From contig VCAZ01000237.1 in assembly GCA_005784505.1 (NCBI GenBank), positions 275,042 to 339,041 on the forward strand: a stretch of 64,000 nt of DNA, written 5' to 3'. This DNA is from Bagarius yarrelli. Lineage: Eukaryota > Chordata > Actinopteri > Siluriformes > Sisoridae. The translations under genes and the position numbers were made by a program. Below are positions 24,426 to 46,925 of the stretch, piece after piece (position 1 is the stretch's first letter; each line of letters opens with the position of its first letter). The notes under the pieces were generated by a model, which had not been told where the DNA came from, did no database searches, and was given only the letters and a program-made list of their open reading frames with translations.

Positions 24426-24827
24426 CATTTAAATTACAGTAAATCACATTGTGATTCTGTGCGACCCCTAGTGGCCAAGGTTGAGAAATACACATCGAAT
24501 TATTTCTAAACCTACAAATTTGTGTTAAAACAACAACAACAACAACTATCGTTAATTACAGTTTAACAGAATATTTGCTATTTGTGTGTGTTGGAAATGT
24601 TGAAAATGAACAGTCTGAATTCTGTGTAAATGACTTTCTAACAGCATACAGGATTATTAATGCTTGGGAAATAAACACACAGCTCTAAAAGTAAACTAAT
24701 TTTGCGTATTTAAACATTATTTGCGTATTTTTATTAAACATTATTTAATTAATTTTCTTATTATTTTAATAAAATAAATAATTCTGAAGCAAAAAAAACG
24801 GTATGTTTTTCTATAGCTATGAAAAGA

Positions 24828-26035
24828 GGCGCCATCTTGAACAGGGCAACTATCCAACATACACCATAGGATTGAGTTCTAAAATTAAGAATTTTACTTC
24901 TGAAATGTCGACACGCTGCACAACATGCAAATGTAAAGATTATTAATATTAAAGAACTGAATTACATGTTCACACATAATTTTATCGAACATTTATTTTC
25001 TGAGAGACTTTCCACTAACGTAGCATTAGCTTATAGCTGTTGGCTAGCTGATTATGATTCTGGTTTATTTTATACAGATTTGATTAGTTGTAATTAGTGC
25101 TTGCTAAGATTATTGCTAAGTCTGCCATACTAGCCGACAGCTTTATTTAAAATTGTGCCATTTAATCAAATTATTTCAAATAAGATTCTAAGAAAACATG
25201 AACAAGACGCCATATTTGTCGATACGTCGCCGCGTCCGCCATGTTGAAAAGGTCAACTTCTTCTTCGTGTTCTGCTTCTTCTTCTAAAGTTTAAATGTCG
25301 GTTGGCTAACTAAAAGGTGCATTTCCGCCACCTACTTGATTGGAGTGCGTAGCGCATGGGGGAAAAATAAAAATAATAATAGTAATAATAGTACATTTTA
25401 TGCTAATAGTAATTGTATAATCTTACAAATAATTTTAATATTTTATCAAATTGTACACCATATAAACTATATTCTATTCTATTTATTAGTCCAGCCGCTT
25501 TTACTAAAAGGTCAACTTTAAAGTTATTAAAAAAGTCGGAATAACGTATAAATACAATTTAAAGACGTCATACATGTAAATCTTAATTCAAATATATATA
25601 TATATAAAAGGTATATATATTTAAATATAATACATAACTATATGAACTATATATTTTAAATGTACAACGTTCAGTACCAATTTATGTTGTTTGGAAATAT
25701 AGAATGTTTTTATAGATGTTTTTGACACTCAGTCTTTTACGACCATCTTTATTATTAATATTATTATTATTAATTATATTATTATTATTATTACTTATAT
25801 ACTCATGTTGTTTAAGGGGGGGGGGGGGTCACGGGGTCATGCTGGGGGGGGGGCGCCATGCGACACTAACAATAGCATGAGGTTTAAAGGCGATCGGTTT
25901 GCGATCAAAGGCTGACCTTTCCATTATGGCGGACGGACGGGGTGACGTATCAACCAATATGGCGACTGCTAGTTTAGGCTAGGCTGCTATCCCAGAATTC
26001 AGTGGGCGAAACGCAAACAGCAGTGAATGGCGGCG
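24828..26035. promoter_or_regulatory. Cluster of YY1-like motifs upstream of ZNF821
   Basis: CGCCATCTTG at 24830-24839, CGCCATATTT at 25208-25217, CGCCATGTTG at 25237-25246, ATTATGGCGG at 25923-25932, AATATGGCGA at 25957-25966 and GAATGGCGGC at 26025-26034. Motifs of this type mark many vertebrate promoters. The last three sit where the ZNF821 start would be expected. Confidence 0.45.
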
Positions 26036-26360
26036 CTCTCTGTCCGCAGAGACACTCGGAGATCCTCAGTGAGAAACATCTGCTGTACAAACCCGCATTT
26101 ACACACTGCTGGAAGCTGTTTTTCAACGCCAAATTCGGATAAAATCCAGACGATCAGGTTAAAAAATGACGCGTAAGAGGATTCGGATGGAGGGAATATT
26201 CCGAGTTTAATCGAGGAGGAGAGGAGAGAGAGAGAGGAGAGAGGAGATGAATCAGGCTGCTGGGATTGAATCGACTCTTTCTTTTCTTCTGTCTCCGTTA
26301 AAAGACTGATTTTATTGTCTACTGGATTAAAAGATAACCGAATTAATCGGCGGCGTAGTG

Positions 26361-26404
26361 GAAAAGGTGGAGGTGGAGGTGGAGGTGGAGGAGGAGGAGG
26401 AGGC
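26361..26404 (+). repeat. (GGTGGA)n/(GGA)n tract in ZNF821 5' leader
   Basis: G-rich repeat ending 36 bases before the ZNF821 ATG. In the frame of that ATG it reads as a run of 13 Gly with no stop between, but no upstream ATG opens that frame. It could form a G-quadruplex in the mRNA leader. Confidence 0.75.
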
Positions 26405-26440
26405 AGGATTTTTCTCTCTCTCCGGTTGGGGAATAATAAT

Positions 26441-35595
<9,155 letters not shown>

Positions 35596-36343
35596 TCGAC
35601 TTAAACCTGAACTGCAGGCGTGGATTCTTTGTAATAAGAGCAGATTATTCTGATCCGACTGCTTCGAGAGTCAATGATCACTGGACGACAGCAGTACGAT
35701 CGAGTTATAGGTCACGTTCTCCGGCGGGTTTTCACTTCAGATAGCGTGTTTCTTGAATGTCTTTTTTTTTTTTTTTTTTTTTTTTTAAAGGAACAAACTT
35801 TCCTTTTAGCACAATTTTATTTATATTCTGTGGTAAAGCGGCGCCAATCGTTCTCCACCGAGCGCGACGCTCCGTTATTTATAGCCACAGAGGAGAAGAC
35901 GAGATGACGTCCCTGCCTACAAACAGCATGTTTTACTGATCTAGTTTGCATGAGGACCTACAGCGAGGAGAAAGAGACGCGCAGCAGCGCCCGTGCAGCC
36001 CTGACCCTGATTGGCGGAGATTACCTGTAGCTACTGACTCCTCCTTCCTGCTGGATTCTGATCCACAGATTTAACACTATCTCAGGACTGCTCTGTGATC
36101 AACTCTTTGTCTGGACTGCACTCACACACACACACACACACACACACACAACACACACACAGTGGTAGGTTCAAAGTGCTTTCTTTAAAACGTCGTCATG
36201 AATCAACCCAATAGGAGACCGCGTGGGCGGGGGCTTTAAACATCTGACTCTATGCTAAAATGTTAAAAAAAAAAACTTAGAAAGAATTTAAGATGTTTTT
36301 AAACAATATCGCAAACGAGCTCAGTTTATGGCTATGTATTCAG

Positions 36344-36359
36344 CAGCGCCCTCTAGTGT
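36344..36359 (-). promoter_or_regulatory. CTCF-like motif
   Basis: On the minus strand, CACTAGAGGGCGCTG, one of the best consensus matches in the window. It lies 0.75 kb past the ZNF821 stop. Confidence 0.45.
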
Positions 36360-36686
36360 CTCGTTTGGCATTTTTTATATTTCGGTCGTTTTTTTATTGT
36401 TTTACACTGCAGTGCTGCGAAATCTGGATCCGATTGGACGGGATGTGAGTCAGCCTTTAATGCAGTGTGACGTTATAATTATGGTCTGTTCTATACAGAC
36501 TGTTTACACGGCAGATGTGCCGCTAACGAGGAGGTGTGACGTGAGCAGATGTTATTTAGTGAAGGAGTCTCCAGTGTCGGAGCTACGGGACAGTCAGACA
36601 GTGAAGGTGATGATTGAAGGCATAAAAGCAGCTTTGTTGATTTCTGTTAACAGCAAGAAGAAAACCAATACAAAATAACAACACCC

Positions 36687-37118
36687 CCTATCTTTCTCTC
36701 TCTCTTTGTGTCTCTCTCTCTCTCTCTCTTCTCTCTCTCGCTCCTTTTCTCTTCCTCTGTCCATCTCGCACTCTCTTCATTCTTGTGTACTTTCTCTGCC
36801 CCATACTCTACTGTGTGTCTTTCTCCCTCCCTCTCTCTCTGTTTCTCTATATCTGTTCCCCCCACCCCCACCCCCCTCTCTCTCTCTCGCTCTCTGTTTA
36901 TCTCTCTCTTTATCTCTCTCTATCTCTCTCTCTGTCCTATCGCGCTTTATCTATTCTTGTGTATCTCTCTCTTTTTTCCCCCCCCTCTCTCTGTGTGTCT
37001 TTCTCCCTCCCTCTCTCTCTGTTTCTCTCGCGCTTCTCTCTTCTCTGTGCATTCTCTTTCTTTTCTCTGCCTTTTTCCCCTTCTCTCTCGGTGTATCTCT
37101 CTCTCTCTCTCTCTCCTC
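36687..37118. repeat. TC-rich array
   Basis: About 430 bases of pyrimidine-rich sequence on the plus strand with small GTGT and C-run interruptions. It ends in 'ctctag', which looks like a splice acceptor. Confidence 0.9.
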
Positions 37119-37463
37119 TAGCGCATGGTAAACCGATCCACAGAACACGGGTTCCGTCTGTCTCAGGATGTTGATGGGAAGGGTTTGTTATCACAGTCTG
37201 ACGGTGAAGATGAAAGACCAAAGAAGAGAATCTCCTCCCTTCCTCTTCATGCTGCGGTAGAACCCGCCGACGAAGCGCTGTCAGTTTCTCTGTCGCACCG
37301 TCGACCTTCTTGCTGCTTTCTCTCACTTCTAACCTCGCCAAGTCCGCTCGCACTCGTTCCCATCACGCCGCCGCAGCCGCCCGGGGACCTCGAGGTGACT
37401 CTGGTAGCGCGTCGCGCGAGTCTCTGTGGACATGATGAGGATGATGATGATGATAAATACTAA
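37119..37463 (+). other. Possible orphan exon after TC array
   Basis: An open frame runs from the acceptor-like ctctag (ending 37118) to a stop at 37461-37463, 114 codons, ending in the acidic DEDDDDDKY. The opposite strand is also open for 138 codons, with a coiled-coil-like charged pattern. I recognise neither. The GC content is higher than the surroundings. Confidence 0.2.
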
Positions 37464-38374
37464 TGAACGCTCATGTTGCCTTTGTCCTGGAGATTTTTTT
37501 TCTAATGTTAGGTTTGATATTTTGAATGGCATGATAAATTCTGTTTATATTATTATATTATGATTTTATGATGCTGTCGTAAAAAAGACATGCAGACAGA
37601 AGGGTGAATTGGACGTAAGACGGGGCATGTTTATGTTTGACGGAAGTTTAATAACGAATAGACGTAAATGATTTATTAAAGCTGCTGTAATCGACGTGGA
37701 CCAGGACCAAGTCCACGCATTCACTCCATCGCCATCACTTAGGAGGAAAAGTCAGCTCAAGTTTTATACCATTACATATGACAATACTGACTGATTAAAT
37801 ATCTGGCAACCAGGAAAAAAAAAATTAACATTAACATTATAGTTCGTTCTAACTGGATGTGGAAAGTTTTATAATTTTTACCCATTACAGACCACGGTTT
37901 TACCAACGTTCTGGTCTCCTCACTTCGATCTCGAACCTGCGCGGTAGTTGGTTTAGAAGACGGCTGACCGGATGTAATAGCCTAAGTGTCTTAGAAGCGG
38001 ATCACATGACTAGAGATACCGAGGGAAAAACAGGGTCACTAAAATCCGCTACTTTTACTGTTCACTGCTAAAATTTCTGATTTTTATTTTAGTTATTGCC
38101 AAAAAAGTTTCTCTTTTTTCCCTCTCGGTGTGAAGTGTTTTGATGGATTAAAATCACTAGCAACGATTATGTACTTAAACCCGGTCATCTGGACACTTCT
38201 CTCGTGACGATGCAGCTGAAAGGAGATGAAGGTGGAAGGATGCGGCGCTGGTTTACACACCACCGATTATAAACGTCAGATTTATTTATTATTTTCTCTG
38301 AAAACTAGAAACGTCTCAGGTTTTAACTGATGGTGTAAAAATAACTGGTAACAATCAATGTTGTTAGTGAGAAC

Positions 38375-38490
38375 TGGTAGCGCGGTGGTTTAAGGTCTAA
38401 GCTCAGGTTTCTGGCCCCTGAGCGGGCCCCTATCCTCGAATGATCAGTTAATGAAAATGGTAAGTGGCTCTGGATAAGAAATAAACCTAG
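38375..38490 (+). mobile_element. SINE family A copy, degenerate
   Basis: Shortened copy: 'ggcccctgagcgggcccct' in place of the usual block, then 'taagtggctctggataag'. Several internal bases are missing compared with copies elsewhere in the window. Confidence 0.6.
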
Positions 38491-39194
38491 TTTCATCTTC
38501 AGACATGAAACCCGCGTCTTATCGTGATTATCACGGCGGCGGGATTTAAATTCACTCTGGGAACTGTACACAGCGAATGTCGGCTTCTCCAGCATTTCTG
38601 GCTCTAGGTTTCGGGTAAAATCCTGATTTTTACAGAAGCCACTGCACCCGCACCAACCACACCCACCCCATCCCCCCAAAAAGCACAGCATGATGTGCAT
38701 AAAATGTGGATTTAATATCAACTGCAGCGCGATTAATGCACGTGGAACTGAGGTACACACTAAACACAGTAATTTTGTCGCTACGAAAGACATTAGCAAT
38801 TAGCACGTAGTCGAAAGAAATAAGTGATGTAATTGTCGTGTTTTGGGCAACTGTGATTGGATCAAATTGTGCACGTTGGATTAGACTGCACGGGGATCGG
38901 ATTGAATTAGGTGATGCTTTGACATGGTGACTCTGGAGGAACTGAACTTTATAGGCGGTTTTTTTTTTTTTCCAGATTTTCAATGTTGCGACAAAATTCG
39001 CTTGTGGTTGTTTCCATGTCAGTCAGACGACGTGTTGGTTTTAAAAGCTTGATTGTTCTCGAAGTTTTTTTATGTCGATACCAGACATTTACGGTTCCAG
39101 CATAAAACAAATAAATAAAAGGTGAACGTTCTCTCCTGCAGACTGCAGCTCTGTTCCTGGAGAACCCGCCAACTGTTTAGAACAGAAGGATCTC

Positions 39195-39362
39195 CATGAG
39201 CAGTGGATAAGGTGTTGGACTGCTAATGAAGATTGGGGTTTGCTTCCCAGCACCACCACTGTTGGGCCCTGAGCGAGCCCTAACCCAATTGCTCAGTTGT
39301 ATAAAAGTGATAAATGTAAGTCGCTCTGGATAAGGAACATCTGGCGTTACTCTAAATGTAAA
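39195..39362 (+). mobile_element. SINE family A copy with base losses
   Basis: Full-length outline with 'ggtgttggactgctaatgaa', 'ttgggccctgagcgagccc' and 'taagtcgctctggataagga', but lacking single bases within homopolymers relative to other copies. Confidence 0.75.
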
Positions 39363-39614
39363 CTTTCGACAGAGTTCCTCTTTAAGATCAGTTATTTTAT
39401 GCGATGTGAGGAACCATGGTAACGGGGTTTCTGTTCGCGGGTCATTTCACGCTCCAATATCCAAAAAATTGGCTGACACAGGAAAAATAAGGCAAATTAT
39501 TTGTGTCCCGTCGCCACCTGCAGCACCGGAAGTAAAGTACAATTGTCTTTTGCACAAAAGAAGTCATGGCCGTTATGGCACTTATCATTCGGAATCGTCT
39601 TGCCCCACTATTTT

Positions 39615-39790
39615 TCCTTTTTTAAAATTTATATTGCGGCATTCTGGCAGACGTCTCTTATCCAGAGCGCTAATCAATTGGGGTTTTAAGGGCATGCTCA
39701 GGGGCCACCCAACAGTGGTGGTCTGCGAGGTGATGCGAAATCGAACCCAGGTCTGCAAGGTTGGTAGTCTAACACCGTAAACCACTGAGC
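39615..39790 (-). mobile_element. SINE family A copy with base losses
   Basis: Reversed copy with 'ggcagacgtctcttatccag', 'agggcatgctcaggggccac' and 'gaaatcgaacccaggtctgc'. The frame of the family consensus is broken by several single-base losses. Confidence 0.7.
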
Positions 39791-40739
39791 ACACCACTTC
39801 CACCTTTTTTCCCTAGGAGTGATTAATACAATGCTGTGTCGTACCGCATGCAGCCCTTATTAGGTGTCTGCGATATTTTAAAAGAAGCAGATTTTTTTAA
39901 AAACAATCGGTTTAATGACGTGCAAAAAAAACATGTGGTATAAAGTGTGTGGTGTGGGTGTGGGCCGACATGTTGCTATGTTATGCGTTGAGGAAAGATG
40001 GACGTGCAGATCCATGGTCCTTTTTTTTTCGCTGAGCGTTCTGGTATTTGTTCTCTGAAGATTGAGGGAAGAACAGACACTTTTTTTTGTTTTTTTACTT
40101 TTTACACTCCCACATTTTTTTTTGGGAAGTCCTTTCAGAAGACGATCTTGCCACGTTACAAACTCCAAACTGAGGTATCTGCCTGCGCGTCCATCACCTT
40201 ATCCGGACGGTGGAATTAAAGCATGCGGTGTGGCGAAAGGACCCACGGGAACCGGTGCCCGAGGTGATAAAGATGGAGGGGTGATTGAAGCCATTCTTGT
40301 TATGGATTAACAGATTTACTGTCAGGAGTAACTGGGCTCAATATGTTGACTGGCTGCAAAACACCCCGCGTGTGGGTGTGTTGAGAAAAGCTTCCACCTA
40401 CAACGCTGCAACACCTCCCGTCGTCTCGATCTTCGTCAGGGTGAAGTGCTGGAGAGGCGTTTAACGTGTGTTTACATGGTGCAGGTAATCTGATTATAAT
40501 TGGTTAGTGTTCAATCGGAATGAGCTCTACTCCATGTAAGCGCTCAAACTGATCAACCACCTCAATGAGTTAAAATTTCTCCAAATGAAAGAGTGGATAA
40601 ACCCTTCATAAACCCATCCAACCGCCTCCCTCATGTAAACCGTTATTCGGATACACGATGAACATGACGTAGTTTCCAGTCGTTAACAACCAGCTCTCGG
40701 CTTTCTCCTTTATAATTCCTCATCTAACTACACCTCTCA

Positions 40740-43440
40740 CGGTTCTTCGCCGCGCCTCCCCTTCACCCCCCTTCATCCCCCCCCATTTCTGAATTCCGAC
40801 CCCCCACCGTGCCATTAGACACATCCCGCAAGGCGCGGCGCCGTTGCCGGTACACTTTCACATACATCTCCTTATCCTTTCTCGTGTTTTTACTATATAT
40901 ACTACCCCCCCTGATACTGGTGACCACTTCATTTTGTTTTTAATTTTTTCTTTTTTTTTCGTTGTGAAAATAAAAATTACAACATCTTTGTGCCACGGTC
41001 ACTCGACCCATTCACGACCGCAGCGCACAAACACCCACAAAATAAACAACCACACCCCCAACCGACGGACACACCCATATACACAAAACACAACACGCCC
41101 CTTAAGTCGTTAACACGACCCTTTTTTTTTTTTCGTACACACATTACACCAGTACAATCTAATTTATTCAAACCACCCCACCCCCCAACACACGCGATAT
41201 CTCCACAAAAAAGGCAAACAAACTAGAGTTATTCATGCATTTGTAAAGTTAGTAGGTGACGGGCGCCGATTCTAAGGGAGCACTTGGTAGACGATGCTAA
41301 GGTTCGGAGGAGAATAATACGTAGCGGTTACGGAAACGCCGGTACACGTTTCTTATCACTGGCTTATACTGGAGGCTCACCGAAGCCTACATGACACTCA
41401 TCCTTGCCCCCTATAGCTCCGCAGGCTTCTTCCTTAAAGCCACACAATGGACACGGTGTTGCTCCTCGGACCCCCAAACCGTACGACCCGGTCACGCTTA
41501 AAACACACAAGACCGCCACAGCCCACAACCACCCACACAAAACCTACCCCCCACCGACACCACGCAAGGAGGAACCCTAACACCCAAACATCACCACACC
41601 CGGCGATTTATAAACTAGTTGGCGATGCACCAAAGGCCCATTTTCACCCTGTCAGCCAGACCCCACTTTAGCCACATGTGGCCCGCGTTAGTTGAATTCT
41701 TGACATAAAGACCGCCCCCCCAAGACTGAAACATTTGGGTGCCCCTGGATTGCTAACCACCTTGTTAAAGGGGGGCCATAAACAATCTTGGGGCGATAGT
41801 CTGACAGCGAGCAGCTGGACGCATTCCTCAGAACCCATTAATAACGCCCTCAATCTACACTTTTTGTCTTAATATCTGTTCATCCTGCAAATGCAGCAAA
41901 AATAGTCCCCTGACCCCCACCACAGTCATTCCACAGTGCCAACCTTTAAAGGACCCCCCCGTGTTCGGACAACGCGGTAAAGTCTTTCCGAACGCCAACC
42001 GGCAAACCTGTTCCTATGAGGTAACGCTTGGGACCCCAGCGCGCCGTCTCATTTGGTCTGGAAATTGCGTCCTTCGAATCGCTCCTCATCACAGCGGCGT
42101 GGTGTCCCGCACGTGTTGACGGCGTTACGAAATTTAAGGCAAGATGCCTATCGCAGCTTATTTCTCTCTCCACACACAACAACACACCCACCCACACACC
42201 ACCACACAACACACACCCAACCCTTTACACAAAATGTTGAGTGCGTGAAAATTTTTTTCTGTGGGTTACGCCGTAAGCCGAGTTGGAGGAATAAGTTGCA
42301 TGTTGGGTTTCACCCCTGTGATGTTGCGCTGCCGGATGTTTATATGTCTTCCCCACCAACGCTTATTAACCACTCGGCCACGCCCCCGCACACATTTATC
42401 CCCTGGGGGCGACGTACCCTTGCACCTGTTGTGTCTTTAGGTGCTAGATTTCCACACAGACCCCGACTCAGTGATTATCGACTCTGGTTTGCTCTAGCGG
42501 ATGCCGACGAGATTCTTCGCACACATACCATATCTTTTTCTGAGTGTGACGCCCCACCAGCCACTGACAGCTTACTTTCCTTATCCCGCATGAGATACAT
42601 TCCATCTTCTTCTTCCCATAGTTTTGGACTGTTGCGTGGTCACCACATGACTTTTTGCTTTTTTTTTTTTGATTTTAGTGGTTATTCCTGCGATTATTGT
42701 GGGTGGAATATGATCACCCTTTTTCCCAGACTTTATAGTGATCTTGTTTATCTCGTTTTGTTTTGCCCCTTAATGTTATGCTAAAATTGGAGCCACTTTT
42801 TTTGCCGGACTCTTGCTACTCTCACCGATTACAGACTCACAGTTTAAACCCCTTCAACACCGAAGAGATAAACGAGACGAAGAGCTATAACGGGAGGCTC
42901 ACTTTAGAGCGATAACCGGTCCTGCAGTCTCGGACCGACATTTTATGCATGCTCGCGGAATTTTTACCGAGAATGTCCCCGTAAGGTATACTTCCGAATG
43001 TCTGCTTCCCTTTCTCGCAACCCACGTTCGTTATTCGTTACAACCCCACCACTATGCCCACACGACTACTAGTGCTCCCATCGAATGCACCCGGCTGCCT
43101 TCTCACTCCCTCGGGCACCCAGCGACCCCCATCATCAATAGTCGAAGGCGCACGCCTCTACACTACACCACACCCTAGCACCGCACGCCTCGACCACCCA
43201 AGACCTCCAACTACACACGCCCCCACCAACCCACAACAACCCCCCACCCCCCCCCCAACCCCACACCCCAACCCCCCACCCCCCCACCCACCACAACAAC
43301 CACACACAACCACACACCACCACACCCCCACACCTCACACAACCATAACGACAACTAAAGCAACACAAACCCCATCAAACGACGACAATCACCCACGGAC
43401 CAAACACAACCACTCAGATACCGCACGATTTATTTCAGGA
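40740..43440. other. C/A-rich, G-poor strand-asymmetric zone
   Basis: Several blocks, above all 40990-41210, 41490-41600 and 43140-43400, are made almost only of C and A on the plus strand, with ACC, CCACAC and long C runs. There is no regular period. The largest open frame (42053-42784, 243 codons) matches nothing I know. Confidence 0.5.
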
Positions 43441-46400
43441 TTACAGTGCACAGGATTGAACGCCCAGTGATTAACAGGATCTGACCTCGGGTGGCGGGGG
43501 CGGTAAGGCAGTTGCAAGAGTTTGCGAGATCCGGAGAATGGTCGCGGGTGACGGAAAAAAAAAAAAAAAAACAAAAACCCCACTGCACTGATCCAGTAAC
43601 CAACACACACATGGCCAAGCGTTTCGCAGTTCTTAGACCACATAACTCTTACGTGAAACTCGATAACAACAAAGAGAACCTCCAGCAAAATATGATTAGT
43701 ATAAAGACAGGAATAAATGTCTTACACAGCCGCCGATCTATTATGCTGTATTTACGTTAAATCTTCTGAAGTCAGACCTTAGAGAATAAAAATCTTGGAA
43801 TCGACTCTTCTTTTTTTTTAAATTCAGCCCTCTGTTGTAATGAACCAGCACCGTACGTCTGCTCTAAATTGTTTAGTCAAATGTTTCTCTCCTGGAAACA
43901 AATGTGTCTTCTAGCAAGCATGAAACATTGCCCGTAGATAACCCGAATTGGTTGGCTTCAGAGTCCCCCCCAGCTGTGTAATGTGTAGCAACGATCGATC
44001 CTGCGGTGGTACGATCACATGGTACAGATACAGAGAACAGACGCAGACGCTGGAAATAGAAACACTAATGCGGACGGACCCTTTTAATTTGTCAGCTTAT
44101 GAGGAAAATAAAAACAACCATTATGGAGTTATTAATAAAAACGCGTGCATGGAGTTTAAAGTCTCGCAGCTACGAGAGCGAGTCAAAGAATGAGAACCCG
44201 TGCGGTTTTGCGGATAGTAGAAAGCCTTGAGGTGGTAAATTGTTTAGGTAAATCTTCGTGTCGCTGTAAAGCCATTGTATAAAGCGATTTTATTTCGATC
44301 ATCTGCGTGGAATGATTTAAAAAAGAAAGACGCCTACCGCATTGGTTTGTATTTTTTGGTCGAAATAAAGAAAGGGACTGAGTCATTTTGAGAGGCCACG
44401 CCCCTTTCGGACACAAAGGTAATCACAAAAGGTTGGACGTTAATCGGAGAGGTTGACAATGAAAACGGGACCCGGCGATATGGATACTGACACGGTCACG
44501 CACGCACAAAACACTCGATATTAACACACTGGTGTTCGCTGGCACGTAAAAAAAGGACAAAGAAGTGTTGTGACTGTGTGCAGAATCGTCAGGTGAAGAG
44601 GGGCCTGTGGGTGAGCCACGCCCACTCAGTAGTCCAGGTGCTTCGAGTTGGGGTTCGAGCGGAGGCCGGGTTTAGACACGATGTGATTTTATAGCTATTA
44701 GCGATTGTTGGTTGTCGGACTGTCTGAAACTGGGGGATCTCAGTTGCCTAATGTCGTACTGTACGACAGACAAAAACATCAAACAACGGTGCGTTTTACA
44801 TCATCAGCTGTGACACGTTCAGCCCGAACCCCTTTTACTCTCTAACAGGAGCTACGACCGTAATATCATTCCTGATGTCCGCCACCGCTCGTTTCCACAT
44901 TTCCCAGAGCGCGTGAGGATCGGCTCTCTATTGGTTCTGGTTCGACGTTATTAGGTCGGAGTCGTAACGGTCGTTAATGGCTGTAGTGAACCGTCAAATA
45001 GCAAAGACAACAGATTTAGACTCGGGTTAGGAATCGCTGAAATGGTCTTAGAAGAACAAAGGGGCTAAAAGCACACGGTTCTAAAGAAAACCCCACCCCC
45101 ATGTCACTAACCAATAAAATACTTTGTGTAGCTCCTGTTGTTGTTTAAATAAACATTGGGTTTAATATCAGCTTGTACTCTCGGGTGTCTGGAGAAAAGA
45201 GTCGTTCCCTAATCAAAAACAGGACAATAACGAATCGCTCAAATCACGAGGTTGAAATGGTCAAGACCGCTGAGAAGAACAGATGCACACCAAACCAAAC
45301 AAAACGAGACAGGATGGACGGGCGGGTGGGACGAGTTATTCCAAACACGAAGCAGACGGAGGGTTATAGCTGTGGTGAGAGTTATGCAACCGTAGACAGG
45401 TCACATGACAGCTACGGGCGGGGAAAAAAAATAAAATAATCAGTTACCGGGCACTTAATAAACTGTTTTTCCTTTTTGATTTGAAAGACATCCGTGTTCA
45501 GGAAAAAAAACCTAAAATCGTTTCTGTTTATAAAAAAAAAGCAACACAAAGTAAAGAAAGAATTTCAAAAAAGTAAAAGATAAAATAAAAAAAATCTACT
45601 AGCATTAGTATAAACTGATAAATATATAATAGATATATAAAAAAAGATTTCTATTAACGGGAATGTCAGGGCTCGGAATTTGGAAAGCTGGAATGACGTC
45701 TGCTATTTGATCTTAGGTTAATTTGTTTTTCAGGTCTAATTGCACTTTGTTTTCATTTGTTAAATAATTAACCTACGAAAGAAAAAAAGGGAATCGGTGA
45801 TGAAACTGCAGCATTTCCTGGTGGCTATTTGTAAACACTGGAGTGATGTCACATGTCAGTTTTTTCTGAAATAAAGGAATAAAATCAATTTTAAAATGTA
45901 AATTTAAAAAAAAAAGTTATTTCCTTCATTAAAAAAAAAAAAAACATTAAACAAACAAAACAAAAAAAAACAACTATTTAAAGGTCAGTGTTGATCAGGT
46001 ACACACTCACTACACAAGGCCGGGCTACATGACCAGAGAAACCCTAATGAATACATGTGTAATCACACAACTATTTTTATAAACAATGACATTCTTTTGT
46101 AGTAATTTAAACTTTTTTTTTTTTTTTTTTCGCCTAAATGCGTCAAGAAAAACATGGGAGTATTGCGATACGTTATCGCCACCCAGCCCTGATGAAACGC
46201 GTGCAAGAGTCTTCAGGGGTAATATTGCAGAGGAGGAAATCCTACATCTTACAAAATCTATATTTCAAGTAGTGGAAAAGGGAAACAGGAAGAAATTAAA
46301 TGTTCTGCGCAAAGAAAGAACTGAGGAATGGGATGGGAAAACAGAAGGGAGAAGAAAGAAAGAGAAGAGAAGAGAAGAGAAGGAGAAGAGAAGAGAGGGA

Positions 46401-46856
46401 CAAGAAGAGAGGGGGAGAGAAGAGAGGGAGAGAGAGAGGGGACAAGAAGAGAGGGTTAGAAGAAGGGAAGGAGAGAGTTAGAGAAATCTCTCAGTCAGCA
46501 AGTAGTGAAGATGTTAAACACCGTCTGTTGCCATGCCATGATGGAACCCTTAAGATTTTTACACTGGAATGATTCCAAAACATTAAAGCCGCAATACTAA
46601 AGTAGAGAAAGACCTAAACTAACCGATAAATGGCACAGGCAGGGCAGGATACCGTGGACGGTGTAAACCCAGATGTTTTTCCTCTTTTTAAGGTTGATTG
46701 TTGGTCATTTATTTGATTTGATTTGATTTAAAAAGAAAGCGATCATTTTCTTAATTTACAAAAAAAAAAAAAAAAAAAAAAAAAAAGAAAGAGAAGGAGG
46801 ACGAGGGGTTAATAAGGTAAGGATAAAAACAAAGGTGGAGTAAAAAGAGGAAAGCA

Positions 46857-46858
<2 letters not shown>

Positions 46859-46920
<62 letters not shown>
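46859..46920. repeat. (GA)n tract
   Basis: Pure GA on the plus strand (TC on the ATXN1L sense strand), preceded by an A run at 46763-46786, in the probable 3' flank of ATXN1L. Confidence 0.92.

Positions 46921-46925
<5 letters not shown>

Larger units (their letters stand above)
23733..24477. promoter_or_regulatory. Three CTCF-like motifs
   Basis: Minus-strand CACTAGGTGGCGC at about 23733-23747, plus-strand CTCCAGGGGGCGCTG at about 24301-24316 (inside a SINE) and minus-strand CCACTAGGGGTCGC at about 24461-24477. All are close to the CTCF consensus and lie between divergent promoters. Confidence 0.4.
22546..26035. other. Divergent intergenic region between AP1G1 and ZNF821
   Basis: About 3.5 kb between two genes transcribed away from each other. 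It contains a CRE-like TGACGTCA at 23037-23044, two SINE fragments, CTCF-like cores and a series of YY1-like CCAT motifs on its ZNF821 side. No coding sequence was recognised. Confidence 0.6.

Noticed and set aside
36937..37353. 138-codon minus-strand frame with coiled-coil-like start
   Set aside because: Its second half is a TC-array translation (Arg/Glu repeats); the first 80 residues match nothing I know. Noted only as the opposite strand of a possible exon.
42053..42784. 243-codon plus-strand frame
   Set aside because: No recognisable motif, unusual composition, lies in a zone of doubtful sequence, and has no splice or promoter support.
43948..44193. 81-codon frame with ordinary-looking composition
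   Set aside because: No recognisable protein, no acceptor or donor in agreement with it.
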